A DNA stretch of 64,000 bases from Nitratireductor thuwali (GCF_036621415.1 NZ_CP030941.1:3842001-3906000), one strand, 5' to 3'. Numbered from the stretch's first letter, positions 38,635-47,540 are shown. Numbers and translations are program-made. Notes: a model not told the origin generated them from the letters alone.

Positions 38635-39368
38635 TGGCCACCCAGGCCCTCTTCCGCGACGACGCCTATATGCGGAGCGTGGAAGCCCGCGTGATCGGCG
38701 TCAACGAGCGCGGCGGCATCATTCTCGACCGCACGGTCTTCTACGGCACCTCGGGCGGGCAGCCGGGCGACACGGGAACGCTGACCCGCGCCGACGGGCG
38801 CGCGATTCCGATTGCCGCGACGGTGTGCGGCGAGACCAAGGACGACATCATCCATGTGCCCGCCGAGGGCGCGGAACGGCCGGAAACCGGCGAGAAGCTG
38901 ACGCTCGCCCTCGACTGGGAGCGGCGCTACAAGCTGATGCGCATGCACACGGCCTGCCACCTGTTGAGCGTTGTGTGCCCTTACCCCATCACCGGCGCCT
39001 CGGTGAGCGAAGAGGATTCCCGCATCGATTTCGATCTTCCGGACGCCGGCTTCACCAAAGAGGAAGTGACCGAGAAGATGATGGAACTCGTGGAAGGAGA
39101 CCACCCCGTCTTCACCCGCTGGATCAGCCAGGAGGACCTTGCCGCAAACCCGTCTCTCGTGAAGTCGAAGAATGTGCGTCCGCCTTCCGGCGCCGGGCGG
39201 ATCAGGCTCGTCTGCATCGGCGAGGAGGCCGCCGTCGACAGCCAGCCCTGCGGGGGCACCCATGTGCTCAGGACAGGCGAGATAGGTGCCGTTCACATCG
39301 GCAAAATCGAGAAAAAAGGACGCGAAAACCGCCGATTCCGGCTGCGTTTCGGCGCGTTCTCAGCTTAA
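38634..39368 (+). CDS. Alanyl-tRNA editing protein (AlaX-type)
   Basis: 244 aa; TGATG overlap with cysK and GAGGAGGTCGCC as ribosome site. It corresponds to the editing half of AlaRS: TVFYGTSGGQPGDTGTL, the zinc-binding HTACHLLSVV and the second site SQPCGGTHVLRTGEIG, then IGKIEKKGRENRR. These free-standing proteins hydrolyse Ser- or Gly-mischarged tRNA-Ala. Being translationally coupled to cysK (serine-derived substrate) is suggestive but the link is inference. Confidence 0.93.
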   Translation: MATQALFRDDAYMRSVEARVIGVNERGGIILDRTVFYGTSGGQPGDTGTLTRADGRAIPIAATVCGETKDDIIHVPAEGAERPETGEKLTLALDWERRYKLMRMHTACHLLSVVCPYPITGASVSEEDSRIDFDLPDAGFTKEEVTEKMMELVEGDHPVFTRWISQEDLAANPSLVKSKNVRPPSGAGRIRLVCIGEEAAVDSQPCGGTHVLRTGEIGAVHIGKIEKKGRENRRFRLRFGAFSA

Positions 39369-39446
39369 ATCGCCTCGTTTTCAGCTCGTTTCGGCGGCAT
39401 TTTTGTCTTTTGAGGTGAGATTTCTCACCCGGTTCGGGATCAAATC

Positions 39447-40298
39447 ATGAGTGAACAAAGCCCGTTCATCGTATCGGCCGACTGGCTGGAGGAGCGGCTG
39501 CACCAACCCGGCCTCTCCATCGTCGACGGCTCGTGGTACCTGCCTGCCCAGGGCCGCGATGCGCGTGCCGAATACGAGGCCGGCCACATTCCGGGCGCGG
39601 TCTTCTTCGACCACGACGCGGTGGTGGACCCGGATTCTGATCTGCCGCACGCCATGCCCGACCCTTTGACCTTCGAGCGCTATGCAAGCTCGATGGGCAT
39701 CTCCGAGGACGATACCATCGTCGTCTATGACGGTCCGGGCTTCTTCTCCGCCCCGCGCGCCTGGTGGCTTTTCCGGGTCATGGGGGCGGAGAAGGTCCAT
39801 GTGCTCGACGGGGGCCTGGACGGCTGGCGCGCCGAGGGCCGCCCGCTAACCGACGAGCCGACGAAGATCGCACCAAGCGTCTTCAACCCGAACTTCGACG
39901 AGAGCAGGGTGGCCGGTCTGGAAGACATGCGAGGCTTCGTCCAGGAAGGCGGCATGCAGATCGCCGACGCGCGCTCGCCCGGCCGCTTCACGGGCGAAGA
40001 GCCGGAACCGCGCGAGGGCATGCGCTCCGGCCACATGCCGGGCGCGGTCAACGTGCCGGCCTCCGCGCTGTCGAAGGACGGGCATCTGCTGCCGCCCGAG
40101 GCCCTGCGCGAGCGGCTGGAGGCGGCGGGGCTGGACCTGACAAAGCCGGTCGTGACCTCGTGCGGCTCGGGGGTGACCGCGGCGGTGATAACGCTCGCTC
40201 TGGAGAGCCTCGGCCACAAGGACAACCGCCTTTATGACGGCTCGTGGAGCGAATGGGGCAGCCGCGACGACACGCCCGTCGCGACGGGAAAATCATGA
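39447..40298 (+). CDS. sseA: 3-mercaptopyruvate sulfurtransferase
   Basis: 283 aa. Two rhodanese domains: the N-terminal one (FIVSADWLEERLHQPGLSIV, AGHIPGAVFFDHD) lacks a catalytic Cys, and the C-terminal one has the active loop SCGSGVTAAV with Cys239. CGSGVTA is the mercaptopyruvate-type loop rather than the thiosulfate type. GSWSEWGSRDDTPV ends the domain. It transfers sulfur from 3-mercaptopyruvate. The overlap ATGA joins it to the GNAT gene. Confidence 0.93.
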   Translation: MSEQSPFIVSADWLEERLHQPGLSIVDGSWYLPAQGRDARAEYEAGHIPGAVFFDHDAVVDPDSDLPHAMPDPLTFERYASSMGISEDDTIVVYDGPGFFSAPRAWWLFRVMGAEKVHVLDGGLDGWRAEGRPLTDEPTKIAPSVFNPNFDESRVAGLEDMRGFVQEGGMQIADARSPGRFTGEEPEPREGMRSGHMPGAVNVPASALSKDGHLLPPEALRERLEAAGLDLTKPVVTSCGSGVTAAVITLALESLGHKDNRLYDGSWSEWGSRDDTPVATGKS

Positions 40299-40864
40299 CC
40301 GGCGAGAAAAGCCAGGCGGCCGAAACCTTGTCGGCCACGGTGACCCGGCTCGAAATGACGCAGCCGCCTTCGGTCCATCCGCCGCCGCCGATGGGCGAGC
40401 CGCTGGCGGTGATGCGCTGCCGGTCCATGCCGCTGCATTATTATCGCTACCTCTACGACCGCGTCGGGCGGAAATGGCACTGGACCGCCGCCCTCCAGCT
40501 TTCGGACGCGGAACTGGAGGCGCGGCTGAAGGATGAAAAGACGGACATCCGGGTGCTGTATCTGGACGGCGCGCCGGCCGGCTATTTCGAAATCTGCCGT
40601 CCGGGGCCTCATGAGACCGTGCTGGTCCATTTCGGACTGATGGAGCACGCCATCGGCCGCGGGCTGGCACGCTGGTTCCTCGGCGAGGCGATCCGCGCCG
40701 GATGGGAAACCGGACCTTTGAAAATGTCCGTGGAGACATGCACCCTGGACCATCCCGCCGCGCTGGGCCTTTATCAGAAGATGGGCTTCGAGCCGGTGCG
40801 CCGCCGCCAAGACAGCGTCCGGAAGCTGTCGCCCGCCGCCAGGAAGGAGGCCCTTTACCGCTGA
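40295..40864 (+). CDS. GNAT family N-acetyltransferase
   Basis: 189 aa, starting inside the sseA stop. The acetyl-CoA fold is readable: RVLYLDGAPAGYFEICR (beta strands 2-4), HFGLMEHAIGRGLARWFL in place of the usual Q/RxxGxG/A loop (HAIGRGLA), CTLDHPAALGLYQKMGFEPV. Substrate unknown. Position at the end of the cysK cluster suggests a metabolic rather than ribosomal target; that is inference. Confidence 0.88.
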   Translation: MTGEKSQAAETLSATVTRLEMTQPPSVHPPPPMGEPLAVMRCRSMPLHYYRYLYDRVGRKWHWTAALQLSDAELEARLKDEKTDIRVLYLDGAPAGYFEICRPGPHETVLVHFGLMEHAIGRGLARWFLGEAIRAGWETGPLKMSVETCTLDHPAALGLYQKMGFEPVRRRQDSVRKLSPAARKEALYR

Positions 40865-41032
40865 CGGCGGGAACTGCGGCCATGGTAGAGAAGGCCAGCC
40901 GGCTTGGCCGCGGCGCCAGCACGCCGCCAGGCGCCGGCGCGGGGCCGTTCATCGTGGCTTCAGGTCCCATCCGCACAATGGCTCTCCCACGTGTTGATGT
41001 GTTGAATCACTTTCTCGATTTGGAGAGACAAG

Positions 41033-41590
41033 ATGTTGAACAGACGCACTCTTCTGCTTTCGGCCGTGGCCGCCGCCATTTTCCCCGCGCATGCGCTTGC
41101 CCAGGCGGCGATGCCTTCCGGCCAACAGATCCAGCGCAGCCTGGAGGCCGCTCCGAGAATGCAGATCCAGCCTCGCAACCGCGTCACGGTCGAGCAGTTC
41201 AAGCGCCGGCCCGATCTGCGCCGCGCCGCGCCTTCCATCGACATCCAGGCGATCAACTTCGCCTTTGATTCGGCCGAGATACCGCCCTCCGAATACCGCA
41301 AGGTGGAGCAGATCGCCCGCGCCCTGCACGGCATCCTGCGGCGGCGCCCGGACACGCGCATATTGCTGGAAGGCCATACCGACGCCGTCGGCTCCTACGG
41401 CTATAATCAGCGGCTTTCCGAACGGCGCGCCCGCTCTTTGCGGAACGTCCTCGTGCGCCGCTTCGGCATTCCTGCCTATGCGCTGGAGACCGTGGGCTAT
41501 GGCGAGGAATTTCTACTCGTTCCGACGCCCTACGAAGACTGGCGCAACAGGCGCGTGACGCTCCGCCGGATCGACGACTTCATCCGGTAA
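41033..41590 (+). CDS. OmpA family protein (peptidoglycan-binding C-terminal domain)
   Basis: 185 aa. Residues 1-24 are a signal peptide ending ALAQA. The OmpA-like domain spans about residues 75-185: IDIQAINFAFDSAEIPPSE, LLEGHTDAVGSYGYNQRLSE, RRARSLRNVLVRRFG, VGYGEE and NRRVTLRRID. It should bind peptidoglycan diaminopimelate in the periplasm. There is no beta-barrel or lipobox. It is comparatively short and monocistronic. Confidence 0.9.
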   Translation: MLNRRTLLLSAVAAAIFPAHALAQAAMPSGQQIQRSLEAAPRMQIQPRNRVTVEQFKRRPDLRRAAPSIDIQAINFAFDSAEIPPSEYRKVEQIARALHGILRRRPDTRILLEGHTDAVGSYGYNQRLSERRARSLRNVLVRRFGIPAYALETVGYGEEFLLVPTPYEDWRNRRVTLRRIDDFIR

Positions 41591-41695
41591 GACGGTTGCC
41601 GGGGCGGGAGCCAGCATAGCAACCGCCGCAGATGTCCCAGTTCCGGTCATTGTGGCGGTGCGTGTATTCCAGTTGTTTACCGTGTCGGACGAAAC

Positions 41696-41734
41696 GCCAC
41701 CCGCAAGGGTGGCTACAACCGCCGATAGGCGGTT
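41696..41734. other. Two adjacent perfect tetraloop hairpins
   Basis: GCCACCC-GCAA-GGGTGGC (41696-41713, a GNRA loop) is followed three bases later by AACCGCC-GATA-GGCGGTT (41717-41734). Each stem is 7 bp and perfect. They lie in a 248-nt stretch between the OmpA-like gene and the nuclease-like frame. They could be part of a structured RNA; the family is not recognised. Confidence 0.7.
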
Positions 41735-41838
41735 TCAACTTGGGATTTTGTTGCGCAGTAGCATAACTTCCCGACCGTCAGGGCAGGTGGATCTCTTCTC
41801 CGGCGCTACGCAAGGGTTTTGCCGTGGCCTCTCGTTGA

Positions 41839-42513
41839 ACGGTTTCACGTCCGGCAGGGCAGGGCGGGGAGGGGGTTGCGAAACCGGTCTCGGCGAGGGT
41901 CAACGCAGCACGATCAGGACAACGTCTCGAAACGGCGGTCGGCGAGACGTTCCGCTCCGCCGGCATTCCGGTTATTTCCGTTGTCCAGGCAGCCGATTCA
42001 GGCGTCGCCGCACGGCATCCCTTCGTCGTGCGCAACGCACCCTATCGATCCGTCTTCGGCCATAGAGCCCGTATCGAGTTCCTGCTGGTCCTGGGCGGCA
42101 CGCGCTATCTGGTCGAGGCAAAGAACATGCGCGTTTCGGGGTCGATGGACGAGAAGCTGGCATTCGTTCTGCTCAATGCGCGACATAACCGGCCGGACCA
42201 TGAGTTTGTGCTGGTGATGGACGGGAAGGGCTGGCGGCCCGAGGCGCGGCGCTGGATTGCCACGATGGCGCGCGACGAGGAAGGGTTTCACGTCGTCACC
42301 CCTACCGGCCTCAAGAGTTGGCTCTTGCTGAAACTCTGGCTCGACCGGGAACGGCAGGGCTCCATTCCGGCTTTGCCTGCCCATACGGCGCCGCGCTCCG
42401 ACCGAATGCACGAATCGGGTGGATACGCCCCGCGTGGCGGGCGATCTTCTCCAGGTACCGCGAACTGGAGAACCAGAAATGGGCCTGATCAAATTTGTTG
42501 CCATGCCGACTGA
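41839..42513 (+). CDS. PD-(D/E)XK nuclease-like protein, start codon missing (possible pseudogene)
   Basis: The frame is open from 41839 (after a TGA) to 42513. The first usable start is only a GTG at 42028, inside the domain. Upstream in-frame residues look like protein: ARVNAARSGQRLETAVGETF, then RHPFVVRNAPYRSVFGHRAR. The core has IEFLLVLGG and YLVEAKNMRVSGSMDEKLAF (the E...EXK pattern), then HEFVLVMDGKGWRPEARRWI. This resembles small phage-associated nucleases. Either an indel removed the start or an unusual start is used. It overlaps the DUF1203 gene by 35 nt. Confidence 0.55.
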   Translation, partial: TVSRPAGQGGEGVAKPVSARVNAARSGQRLETAVGETFRSAGIPVISVVQAADSGVAARHPFVVRNAPYRSVFGHRARIEFLLVLGGTRYLVEAKNMRVSGSMDEKLAFVLLNARHNRPDHEFVLVMDGKGWRPEARRWIATMARDEEGFHVVTPTGLKSWLLLKLWLDRERQGSIPALPAHTAPRSDRMHESGGYAPRGGRSSPGTANWRTRNGPDQICCHAD

Positions 42514-42952
42514 GGAAGCACGCGCGTTTCGCAACGGTGCGCCGGACGCCTATGGCAATAGGCCGGAGACAAGGGTCTCGTCGGGCCCCGGCGTTCCATG
42601 CCGGCACTGCCTGCAAAACGTCGAGGCAGGCCGCAACTACCTCGTCCTGGCGTATCGGCCGTTTCCGACCTTGCAGCCTTATGCCGAGACCGGACCAGTA
42701 TTCCTGTGCGCCGATGCGTGCGAGAGGGCGGAGGAGGGCGACGTCATGCCGATGCTGTTCCGCGCCGCGCCCGACTACATTCTGCGCGGCTACGGGCATG
42801 ACGACCGCATCGTCTACGGCACCGGGGCCGTGACGCCGAAGAAGGACATCTGCACCTATGCGCACCAGCTTCTGCAGCGCGACGACATCGCCTATGTGCA
42901 CATGCGGTCCTCGCGCAACAATTGCTATCAGGTGCGCATAGAGCGGGCGTGA
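42479..42952 (+). CDS. DUF1203 family protein
   Basis: 157 aa from an ATG with CTGGAGAACCAGAA upstream. The pattern VPCRHCLQNVEAGRNYLVLA, RPFPTLQPYAETGPVFLCAD, and YGTGAVTPKKDICTYAHQLL, ending VHMRSSRNNCYQVRIER is that of DUF1203. The paired cysteines CRHC suggest metal binding in the family. No function is established. Confidence 0.9.
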   Translation: MGLIKFVAMPTEEARAFRNGAPDAYGNRPETRVSSGPGVPCRHCLQNVEAGRNYLVLAYRPFPTLQPYAETGPVFLCADACERAEEGDVMPMLFRAAPDYILRGYGHDDRIVYGTGAVTPKKDICTYAHQLLQRDDIAYVHMRSSRNNCYQVRIERA

Positions 42953-43004
42953 CCGTCCCGCGATTGCCGATGGCACGCTTGTTCCGCCGTTTCAGAACGG
43001 CTCG

Positions 43005-43035
43005 AAAAAAGGCCCGCCATAATGGCGGGCCCGAG
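43005..43035 (-). terminator. Rho-independent terminator of ald
   Basis: On the minus strand GGGCCCGCCATTATGGCGGG then CC is followed by six T residues. The stem is GGCCCGCCAT/ATGGCGGGCC-like. It sits 19 nt past the ald stop. Confidence 0.88.
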
Positions 43036-43053
43036 GCGGGAGGTAAGTCGTGC

Positions 43054-44169
43054 CTAGGCGGCGACCGCCGCACGGGGCTCCGTCAGCTCGTAGCCCAGCG
43101 CTTCGGCGACCGCCGCATTGGTGATGCGCCCGCGATGGACATTGAGGCCGTTGCGCAGGTTCTGGTCGTCGGCAAGCGCCTTGATGCCCTTGTCGGCCAG
43201 TTGCAGCCCGTAGTGCAGCGTGGCGTTGTTGAGCGCATGGGCGGAGGTGACGGGCACCGCGCCCGGCATGTTCGCCACGCAGTAATGGATGATTCCGTCG
43301 ACCTCGTAGGTCGGTTCGGAATGGGTGGTGGCATGCGAGGTCTCGAAGCAGCCGCCCTGGTCGATGGCCACGTCGACGAGCACCGCTCCCTTTTTCATGC
43401 CCGACAGCATTTCGCGGGTGACGAGCTTCGGCGCGGCAGCGCCGGGGATGAGAACCGCGCCGACCACGACATCGGCGGCGAAGCACTCTTCCTCGAGCGC
43501 TTCGACGGTGGAATAGCGGGTGTGGACCCGGCCGTTGAAGATGTCGTCGAGCTGGCGCAGCCGCGGGATCGAGCGGTCGAGGATCGTCACGTCCGCGCCG
43601 AGGCCGACGGCCATCTTGGCCGCGTTCAGCCCGACGACGCCGCCGCCGATGATCGCCACCTTGCCCGGCAGAACGCCCGGAACGCCGCCAAGCAGCAGAC
43701 CGCGCCCGCCATTGGCCTTTTGCAGCGCCGTCGCGCCCGCCTGGATGGCCAGGCGTCCGGCCACTTCCGACATGGGGGCAAGCAGCGGCAGGCCGCCGCG
43801 CCCGTCGGTCACCGTCTCATAGGCGATGGCGGTGACGCCGGAATCGACCAGACCCTTGGTCTGGTCCGGATCAGGCGCCAGATGCAGATAGGTGTAGAGG
43901 ATCTGGCCTTCGCGAAGCTGCACCCACTCGCCGGGCTGCGGCTCCTTGACCTTCACGATCATGTCCGACTTGGCGAACACGTCGGCGGCCGTCTTCGCGA
44001 TGGTCGCGCCGGCAGAGCGGTAGGCGTTGTCGTCGGCACCGATGCCGGCGCCCGCGCCGGCTTCCACCAGCACCTCATGGCCATGCGCCACATATTCGCG
44101 CACGGAGCCGGGCGTCAGGCCAACGCGGTATTCGTGATTCTTGATTTCCTTGGGGCAGCCGACGCGCAT
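43054..44169 (-). CDS. ald: Alanine dehydrogenase
   Basis: 371 aa. Typical motifs: [20 protein letters not shown], the NAD-binding [20 protein letters not shown] with [12 protein letters not shown], and [20 protein letters not shown]. It interconverts alanine and pyruvate with NAD+, allowing alanine use as carbon and nitrogen source. It is divergent from an Lrp/AsnC-type regulator 124 nt away, the standard arrangement for activators of ald (AldR/AldB-like). It ends in a strong terminator. Confidence 0.96.
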   Translation of the reverse strand: MRVGCPKEIKNHEYRVGLTPGSVREYVAHGHEVLVEAGAGAGIGADDNAYRSAGATIAKTAADVFAKSDMIVKVKEPQPGEWVQLREGQILYTYLHLAPDPDQTKGLVDSGVTAIAYETVTDGRGGLPLLAPMSEVAGRLAIQAGATALQKANGGRGLLLGGVPGVLPGKVAIIGGGVVGLNAAKMAVGLGADVTILDRSIPRLRQLDDIFNGRVHTRYSTVEALEEECFAADVVVGAVLIPGAAAPKLVTREMLSGMKKGAVLVDVAIDQGGCFETSHATTHSEPTYEVDGIIHYCVANMPGAVPVTSAHALNNATLHYGLQLADKGIKALADDQNLRNGLNVHRGRITNAAVAEALGYELTEPRAAVAA

Positions 44170-44293
44170 TCCAGAACCTCCCGGGGATTTGCGGTGAACT
44201 TTCCCGATTCAACCACAAAACGTCCGGCACGTCCTTGCGAATAGGTTTGCCATCGCAGGGCCGGTTCGCTATTTCTTGCGCCCAAAGGCGGGA

Positions 44294-44788
44294 ATGGAGA
44301 ATATTTTGCGAACAGCCGCACTCGACAGGATTGATGTCGCCATTCTCGATGCGCTCCAGCAGGATGGACGGATCTCGAATGCGGCGCTGGCGGAGCGGGT
44401 CGGGCTGTCGCAATCGGCCTGCTCGCGCCGGCTCGACAATCTCGAAAAATCGGGCGTCATCAAGGGCTATCACGCCGAGCTTTCCAATGCGGCGCTGGGC
44501 CACCGCATGACGGCCATCGTGCACATATCGCTGACCGGGCAGTTCGAGAAGACGCTGAGCGAGTTCGAGGCGGCGGTGAAGCGCTGCCCGAACGTGCTTT
44601 CCTGCCACCTCATGTCCGGCGAATACGACTATATCCTGCGCATCGCCGCGCGCGACCTTGCCGACTATGAGCGGATCCACAAGGAATGGCTCACCGGCAT
44701 GCCCCATGTCATCAAGATCAATTCGGCCTTTGCGCTGCGCGAGGTGATCGACCGCACGGCCACGGGGATACGGCCGGAGATGGCGTGA
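44294..44788 (+). CDS. Lrp/AsnC family regulator, probably controlling ald
   Basis: 164 aa from the ATG at 44294 (AAAGGCGGGA upstream). HTH: LDRIDVAILDALQQDGRISN, ALAERVGLSQSACSRRLDNL. The ligand-binding RAM domain follows: AIVHISLTGQFEKTLSEFEA, LSCHLMSGEYDYILRI and KINSAFALREV. Amino-acid-responsive regulators of this type next to ald usually activate it in response to alanine; here that is inferred from gene order. No operator could be fixed by eye. Confidence 0.93.
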   Translation: MENILRTAALDRIDVAILDALQQDGRISNAALAERVGLSQSACSRRLDNLEKSGVIKGYHAELSNAALGHRMTAIVHISLTGQFEKTLSEFEAAVKRCPNVLSCHLMSGEYDYILRIAARDLADYERIHKEWLTGMPHVIKINSAFALREVIDRTATGIRPEMA

Positions 44789-44959
44789 GATCGGCTCTGC
44801 GGCTGCGCTTCATCGCGTGCCCGTATGGCAAACCGAGGACGCAAGGGTGCGACGGTGGAGCGTTGCCGCAGGGGCGCCATGTCATCCGCGCGTCATGAGA
44901 TTCTGCTGGAAGTCGCGGCCCGAAGGCGCGATCATCGCGTTTGTACGGGCAGACTTGCC

Positions 44960-45067
44960 GGCTGCGGCATCTGGCAGCCGGGTGGAAGCGCTGGCGCCCG
45001 CATGAGTGCGGAAAACAAGGAGATTGAGCGTCCTTTATGCGTCCATAGGGGCGCATGGCGCTCCAGG
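44960..45067 (-). repeat. Dispersed palindromic repeat, copy C (inverted)
   Basis: Its reverse complement begins GGAGCGCCATGCGCCCC, continues ATGGACGCATAAAGGACGCT, then TTGTTTTCCGCACTCATGCG, aligning with copy B at 23461. It ends 10 nt before the cpdB-type start and explains the open frame upstream of that gene. Confidence 0.75.
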
Positions 45068-45077
45068 GAGACAGATC

Positions 45078-47054
45078 ATGAGCAAGCTCGACAATACCAT
45101 TTCACGCCGTTCCTTCCTTGCCGGCACAGCCGCCGCGGGCTCCCTTGTGATGCTGCACCCCTTCTCCGCGCGGGCGGCGGCCAACCAGGCGCATCTGCGC
45201 ATCATGGAAACCACCGACCTGCACGTGCACGTCTTCCCCTACGACTACTACGGCGACAAGCCCAACGACACGATGGGGCTGGCGCGCACGGCCTCGATCA
45301 TCGACGCGATCCGCGCCGAGGCGACCAATTCCATGCTGGTCGACAATGGCGATTTCCTGCAGGGCAACCCGATGGGCGACTACATCGCCTATGAGCGCGG
45401 CATGCGCGAAGGCGACGTCCACCCGATCATCAAGGCTATGAACACGCTCGGCTACGAGTGCTCGACCCTGGGCAATCACGAGTTCAACTACGGCCTGGAT
45501 TTCATGTTCAAGGTGCTTTCGGGCGCCAACTTTCCTTTCGTGTGCGCCAATCTGACCCGGGGCGGGCTCGCCGCGAACGGGCGCGAGGACGATCTGTTCC
45601 TGAAGCCCTATGTGATCCTCGACAAGAAGGTGAAGGACGGCGCCGGCCAGGAGCACACCGTCAGGGTCGGTCTGATCGGCTTCGTGCCGCCGCAGATCAT
45701 GAACTGGGACGCCAAGCACCTTGCCGGCAAGGCGATGACGCGCGACATCGTGCGCGCCGCCGAAGCCTGGGTGCCGCAGATGCGGGAGGAGGGCGCCGAC
45801 ATCGTGGTCGCCCTGTCGCATTCCGGCTTCGGCCCCCTGCAATATGAAGAGAACCTGGAAAACGCTTCCGCCCTTCTGGCGGGCATCGACGGCATCGACG
45901 CCATCGTGACCGGCCACAGCCACCTGGATTTCCCGGGGCCGAAATTCGAGGGCGTGGAAGGCGCCGACAACGCCAAGGGCCTGCTTAACGGCAAGCCCGC
46001 TGTCATGGGCGGCTTCTGGGGCTCGCATCTGGGCCTGATCGACCTGATGCTGGAGCGCGACGGCAATGCCTGGCGCGTGGCCGGCTCCACCAGTGAGGCG
46101 CGGCCGATCTTCGAGCGCGTCGAGCGCGAGACGAAGCCGCTCGTGGAAAGCAAGGCGGAGGTGGAGGAGGCCGCGCGCGAGGACCATGAGGCGACGCTGA
46201 AATATGTGCGGACCGCCGTCGGCAAGACATCCGCGCCGCTCCATTCCTATTTCGCGCTGGTTGCCGACGACCCGTCCGTGCAGATCGTCGCCCAGGCGCA
46301 GGTCTGGTACATCAAGGACATGCTGAAGGAGACGGCCTATAGCGACATACCCGTGCTCTCGGCGGCAGCTCCCTTCAAGGCGGGCGGACGTGGCGGCGCC
46401 GACTACTACACCGACGTGCCTGCCGGCGACGTTGCCATCAAGCACGTGGCCGACCTCTATCTTTATCCCAACACGGTCCAGGCCGTCCTGGTCACGGGCA
46501 GGAACGTGAAGGAATGGCTGGAAATGTCGGCGGGCATCTTCAATCAGGTCGAGCCGGGCAAGCCCGATCAGCCGCTGCTGAACGACGCCTTCCCCTCCTA
46601 CAATTTCGACGTGATCGACGGCGTGACCTATGCGATCGACCTCAGCCAGCCGCCGAAATACGATCCGAAGGGCGAACTGATCAATCCCGGAGCCAACCGC
46701 ATCGTCGACCTCAAATTCAACGGCGAGCCGATCGACGCGGAACAGAAGTTCATCGTCGCGACAAACAATTACCGCGCGGGCGGCGGCGGCAACTTCCCCG
46801 AGATCGGCCCCGACAAGCTGATCTTCGAAGCGCCCGACACCAATCGCGACGTGATCGTCCGCTACATCGTCGAGCAGGGCACCATCAATCCTTCGGCCGA
46901 CGCCAATTGGGGCTTCAAGCCGCTCGACGGAGCCTCGGTTCTGTTCGAGACAGGGCCGAAGGGGGCCGAATTCGCCGGGGAAGTGAAGGGCGTCGACATC
47001 GCGCCCGCCGGCGACGGCGAGAACGGCTTCGCGCTCTACCGGATCACGCTTTAG
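45078..47054 (+). CDS. cpdB: 2',3'-cyclic-nucleotide 2'-phosphodiesterase/3'-nucleotidase (CpdB-type), Tat-exported
   Basis: 658 aa from the ATG at 45078 with CCAGGGAGACAGATC upstream; the open frame beyond is repeat-derived. The N-terminus has a twin-arginine motif (SRRSFLAGTAAAG), so export should be by Tat to the periplasm. Metal-binding motifs: METTDLHVHVFPYD, VDNGDFLQGNP, LGNHEFNYGLDF and VTGHSHLDFPG. The C-terminal 5'-nucleotidase-type domain includes FIVATNNYRAGGGGNFPEIG. It hydrolyses 2',3'-cyclic nucleotides and 3'-nucleotides for phosphate scavenging. Confidence 0.93.
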   Translation: MSKLDNTISRRSFLAGTAAAGSLVMLHPFSARAAANQAHLRIMETTDLHVHVFPYDYYGDKPNDTMGLARTASIIDAIRAEATNSMLVDNGDFLQGNPMGDYIAYERGMREGDVHPIIKAMNTLGYECSTLGNHEFNYGLDFMFKVLSGANFPFVCANLTRGGLAANGREDDLFLKPYVILDKKVKDGAGQEHTVRVGLIGFVPPQIMNWDAKHLAGKAMTRDIVRAAEAWVPQMREEGADIVVALSHSGFGPLQYEENLENASALLAGIDGIDAIVTGHSHLDFPGPKFEGVEGADNAKGLLNGKPAVMGGFWGSHLGLIDLMLERDGNAWRVAGSTSEARPIFERVERETKPLVESKAEVEEAAREDHEATLKYVRTAVGKTSAPLHSYFALVADDPSVQIVAQAQVWYIKDMLKETAYSDIPVLSAAAPFKAGGRGGADYYTDVPAGDVAIKHVADLYLYPNTVQAVLVTGRNVKEWLEMSAGIFNQVEPGKPDQPLLNDAFPSYNFDVIDGVTYAIDLSQPPKYDPKGELINPGANRIVDLKFNGEPIDAEQKFIVATNNYRAGGGGNFPEIGPDKLIFEAPDTNRDVIVRYIVEQGTINPSADANWGFKPLDGASVLFETGPKGAEFAGEVKGVDIAPAGDGENGFALYRITL

Positions 47055-47160
47055 AGCGCCGCGCTTGCGAATGGATGCTGCACAAAGCTCTAAGCATCGT
47101 GCTTTCCGAAAATCGATTCCGGTTTTCGGGCCGATACTGTAGAGCCAGCCTGAAACGGTG
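47055..47160. repeat. Dispersed repeat, copy D
   Basis: It starts AGAGCGCCGCGCTTGCG and contains GCATCGTGCTTTCCGAAAAT then a matching TTTTCGGGCCGATACTGTA. This is shared with 60133-60260 and with the minus-strand module at 6290-6348. It follows cpdB directly. Confidence 0.75.
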
Positions 47161-47246
47161 CCGGGGGCCGACGTGAACGGGTCCCCGGCGCTTGACACTC
47201 TGCGCCGTCATTCGGCTCCTGCAGCGGATCGAAACGGGAGCGTGCA

Positions 47247-47540
47247 ATGATTCGCCATATCGTGTTCTTCAGCGCAACCAAGCCCGAGGATGTGGGGCGC
47301 ATCGCCGAGGCCCTGTCGATGCTGGGGGACATACCGCACAGCGAGTTCTTCGAGATCGGCCTCAACCGCAAGGTCGACCAGCTCGGCGGCGAGGTGGACG
47401 TAGTCGTCTATGGCGAATTCCGCGACGAGGAAGCCCTTGCCGCCTACAAGGCGCATCCGATCTATGCCGAATGCATATCGCTGGTGCGGCCGCTGCGCGA
47501 AATGCGCATCGCCGCCGACTTCGTGTCGAAGAAGGCGTGA
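47247..47540 (+). CDS. Dabb-type (stress-responsive alpha/beta barrel) protein
   Basis: 97 aa with CGGGAGCGTGCA before the ATG. It opens IRHIVFFSATKPEDVGRIAE and includes DVVVYGEFRDEEALAAYKAH and PIYAECISLVRPL, the usual Dabb/ferredoxin-like fold. Such small proteins form dimers. Function in bacteria is mostly unknown. It is between cpdB and a ribbon-helix-helix gene. Confidence 0.85.
   Translation: MIRHIVFFSATKPEDVGRIAEALSMLGDIPHSEFFEIGLNRKVDQLGGEVDVVVYGEFRDEEALAAYKAHPIYAECISLVRPLREMRIAADFVSKKA

Noticed and set aside
41652..42065. 137-codon ORF in another frame over the hairpins and nuclease start
   Set aside because: No recognisable domain, passes through two perfect hairpins, and the overlapping frame has clear nuclease sequence.
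45102..47198. 698-codon minus-strand ORF opposite cpdB
   Set aside because: Antisense shadow with His/Arg/Gly-rich translation; the plus strand has all catalytic motifs.
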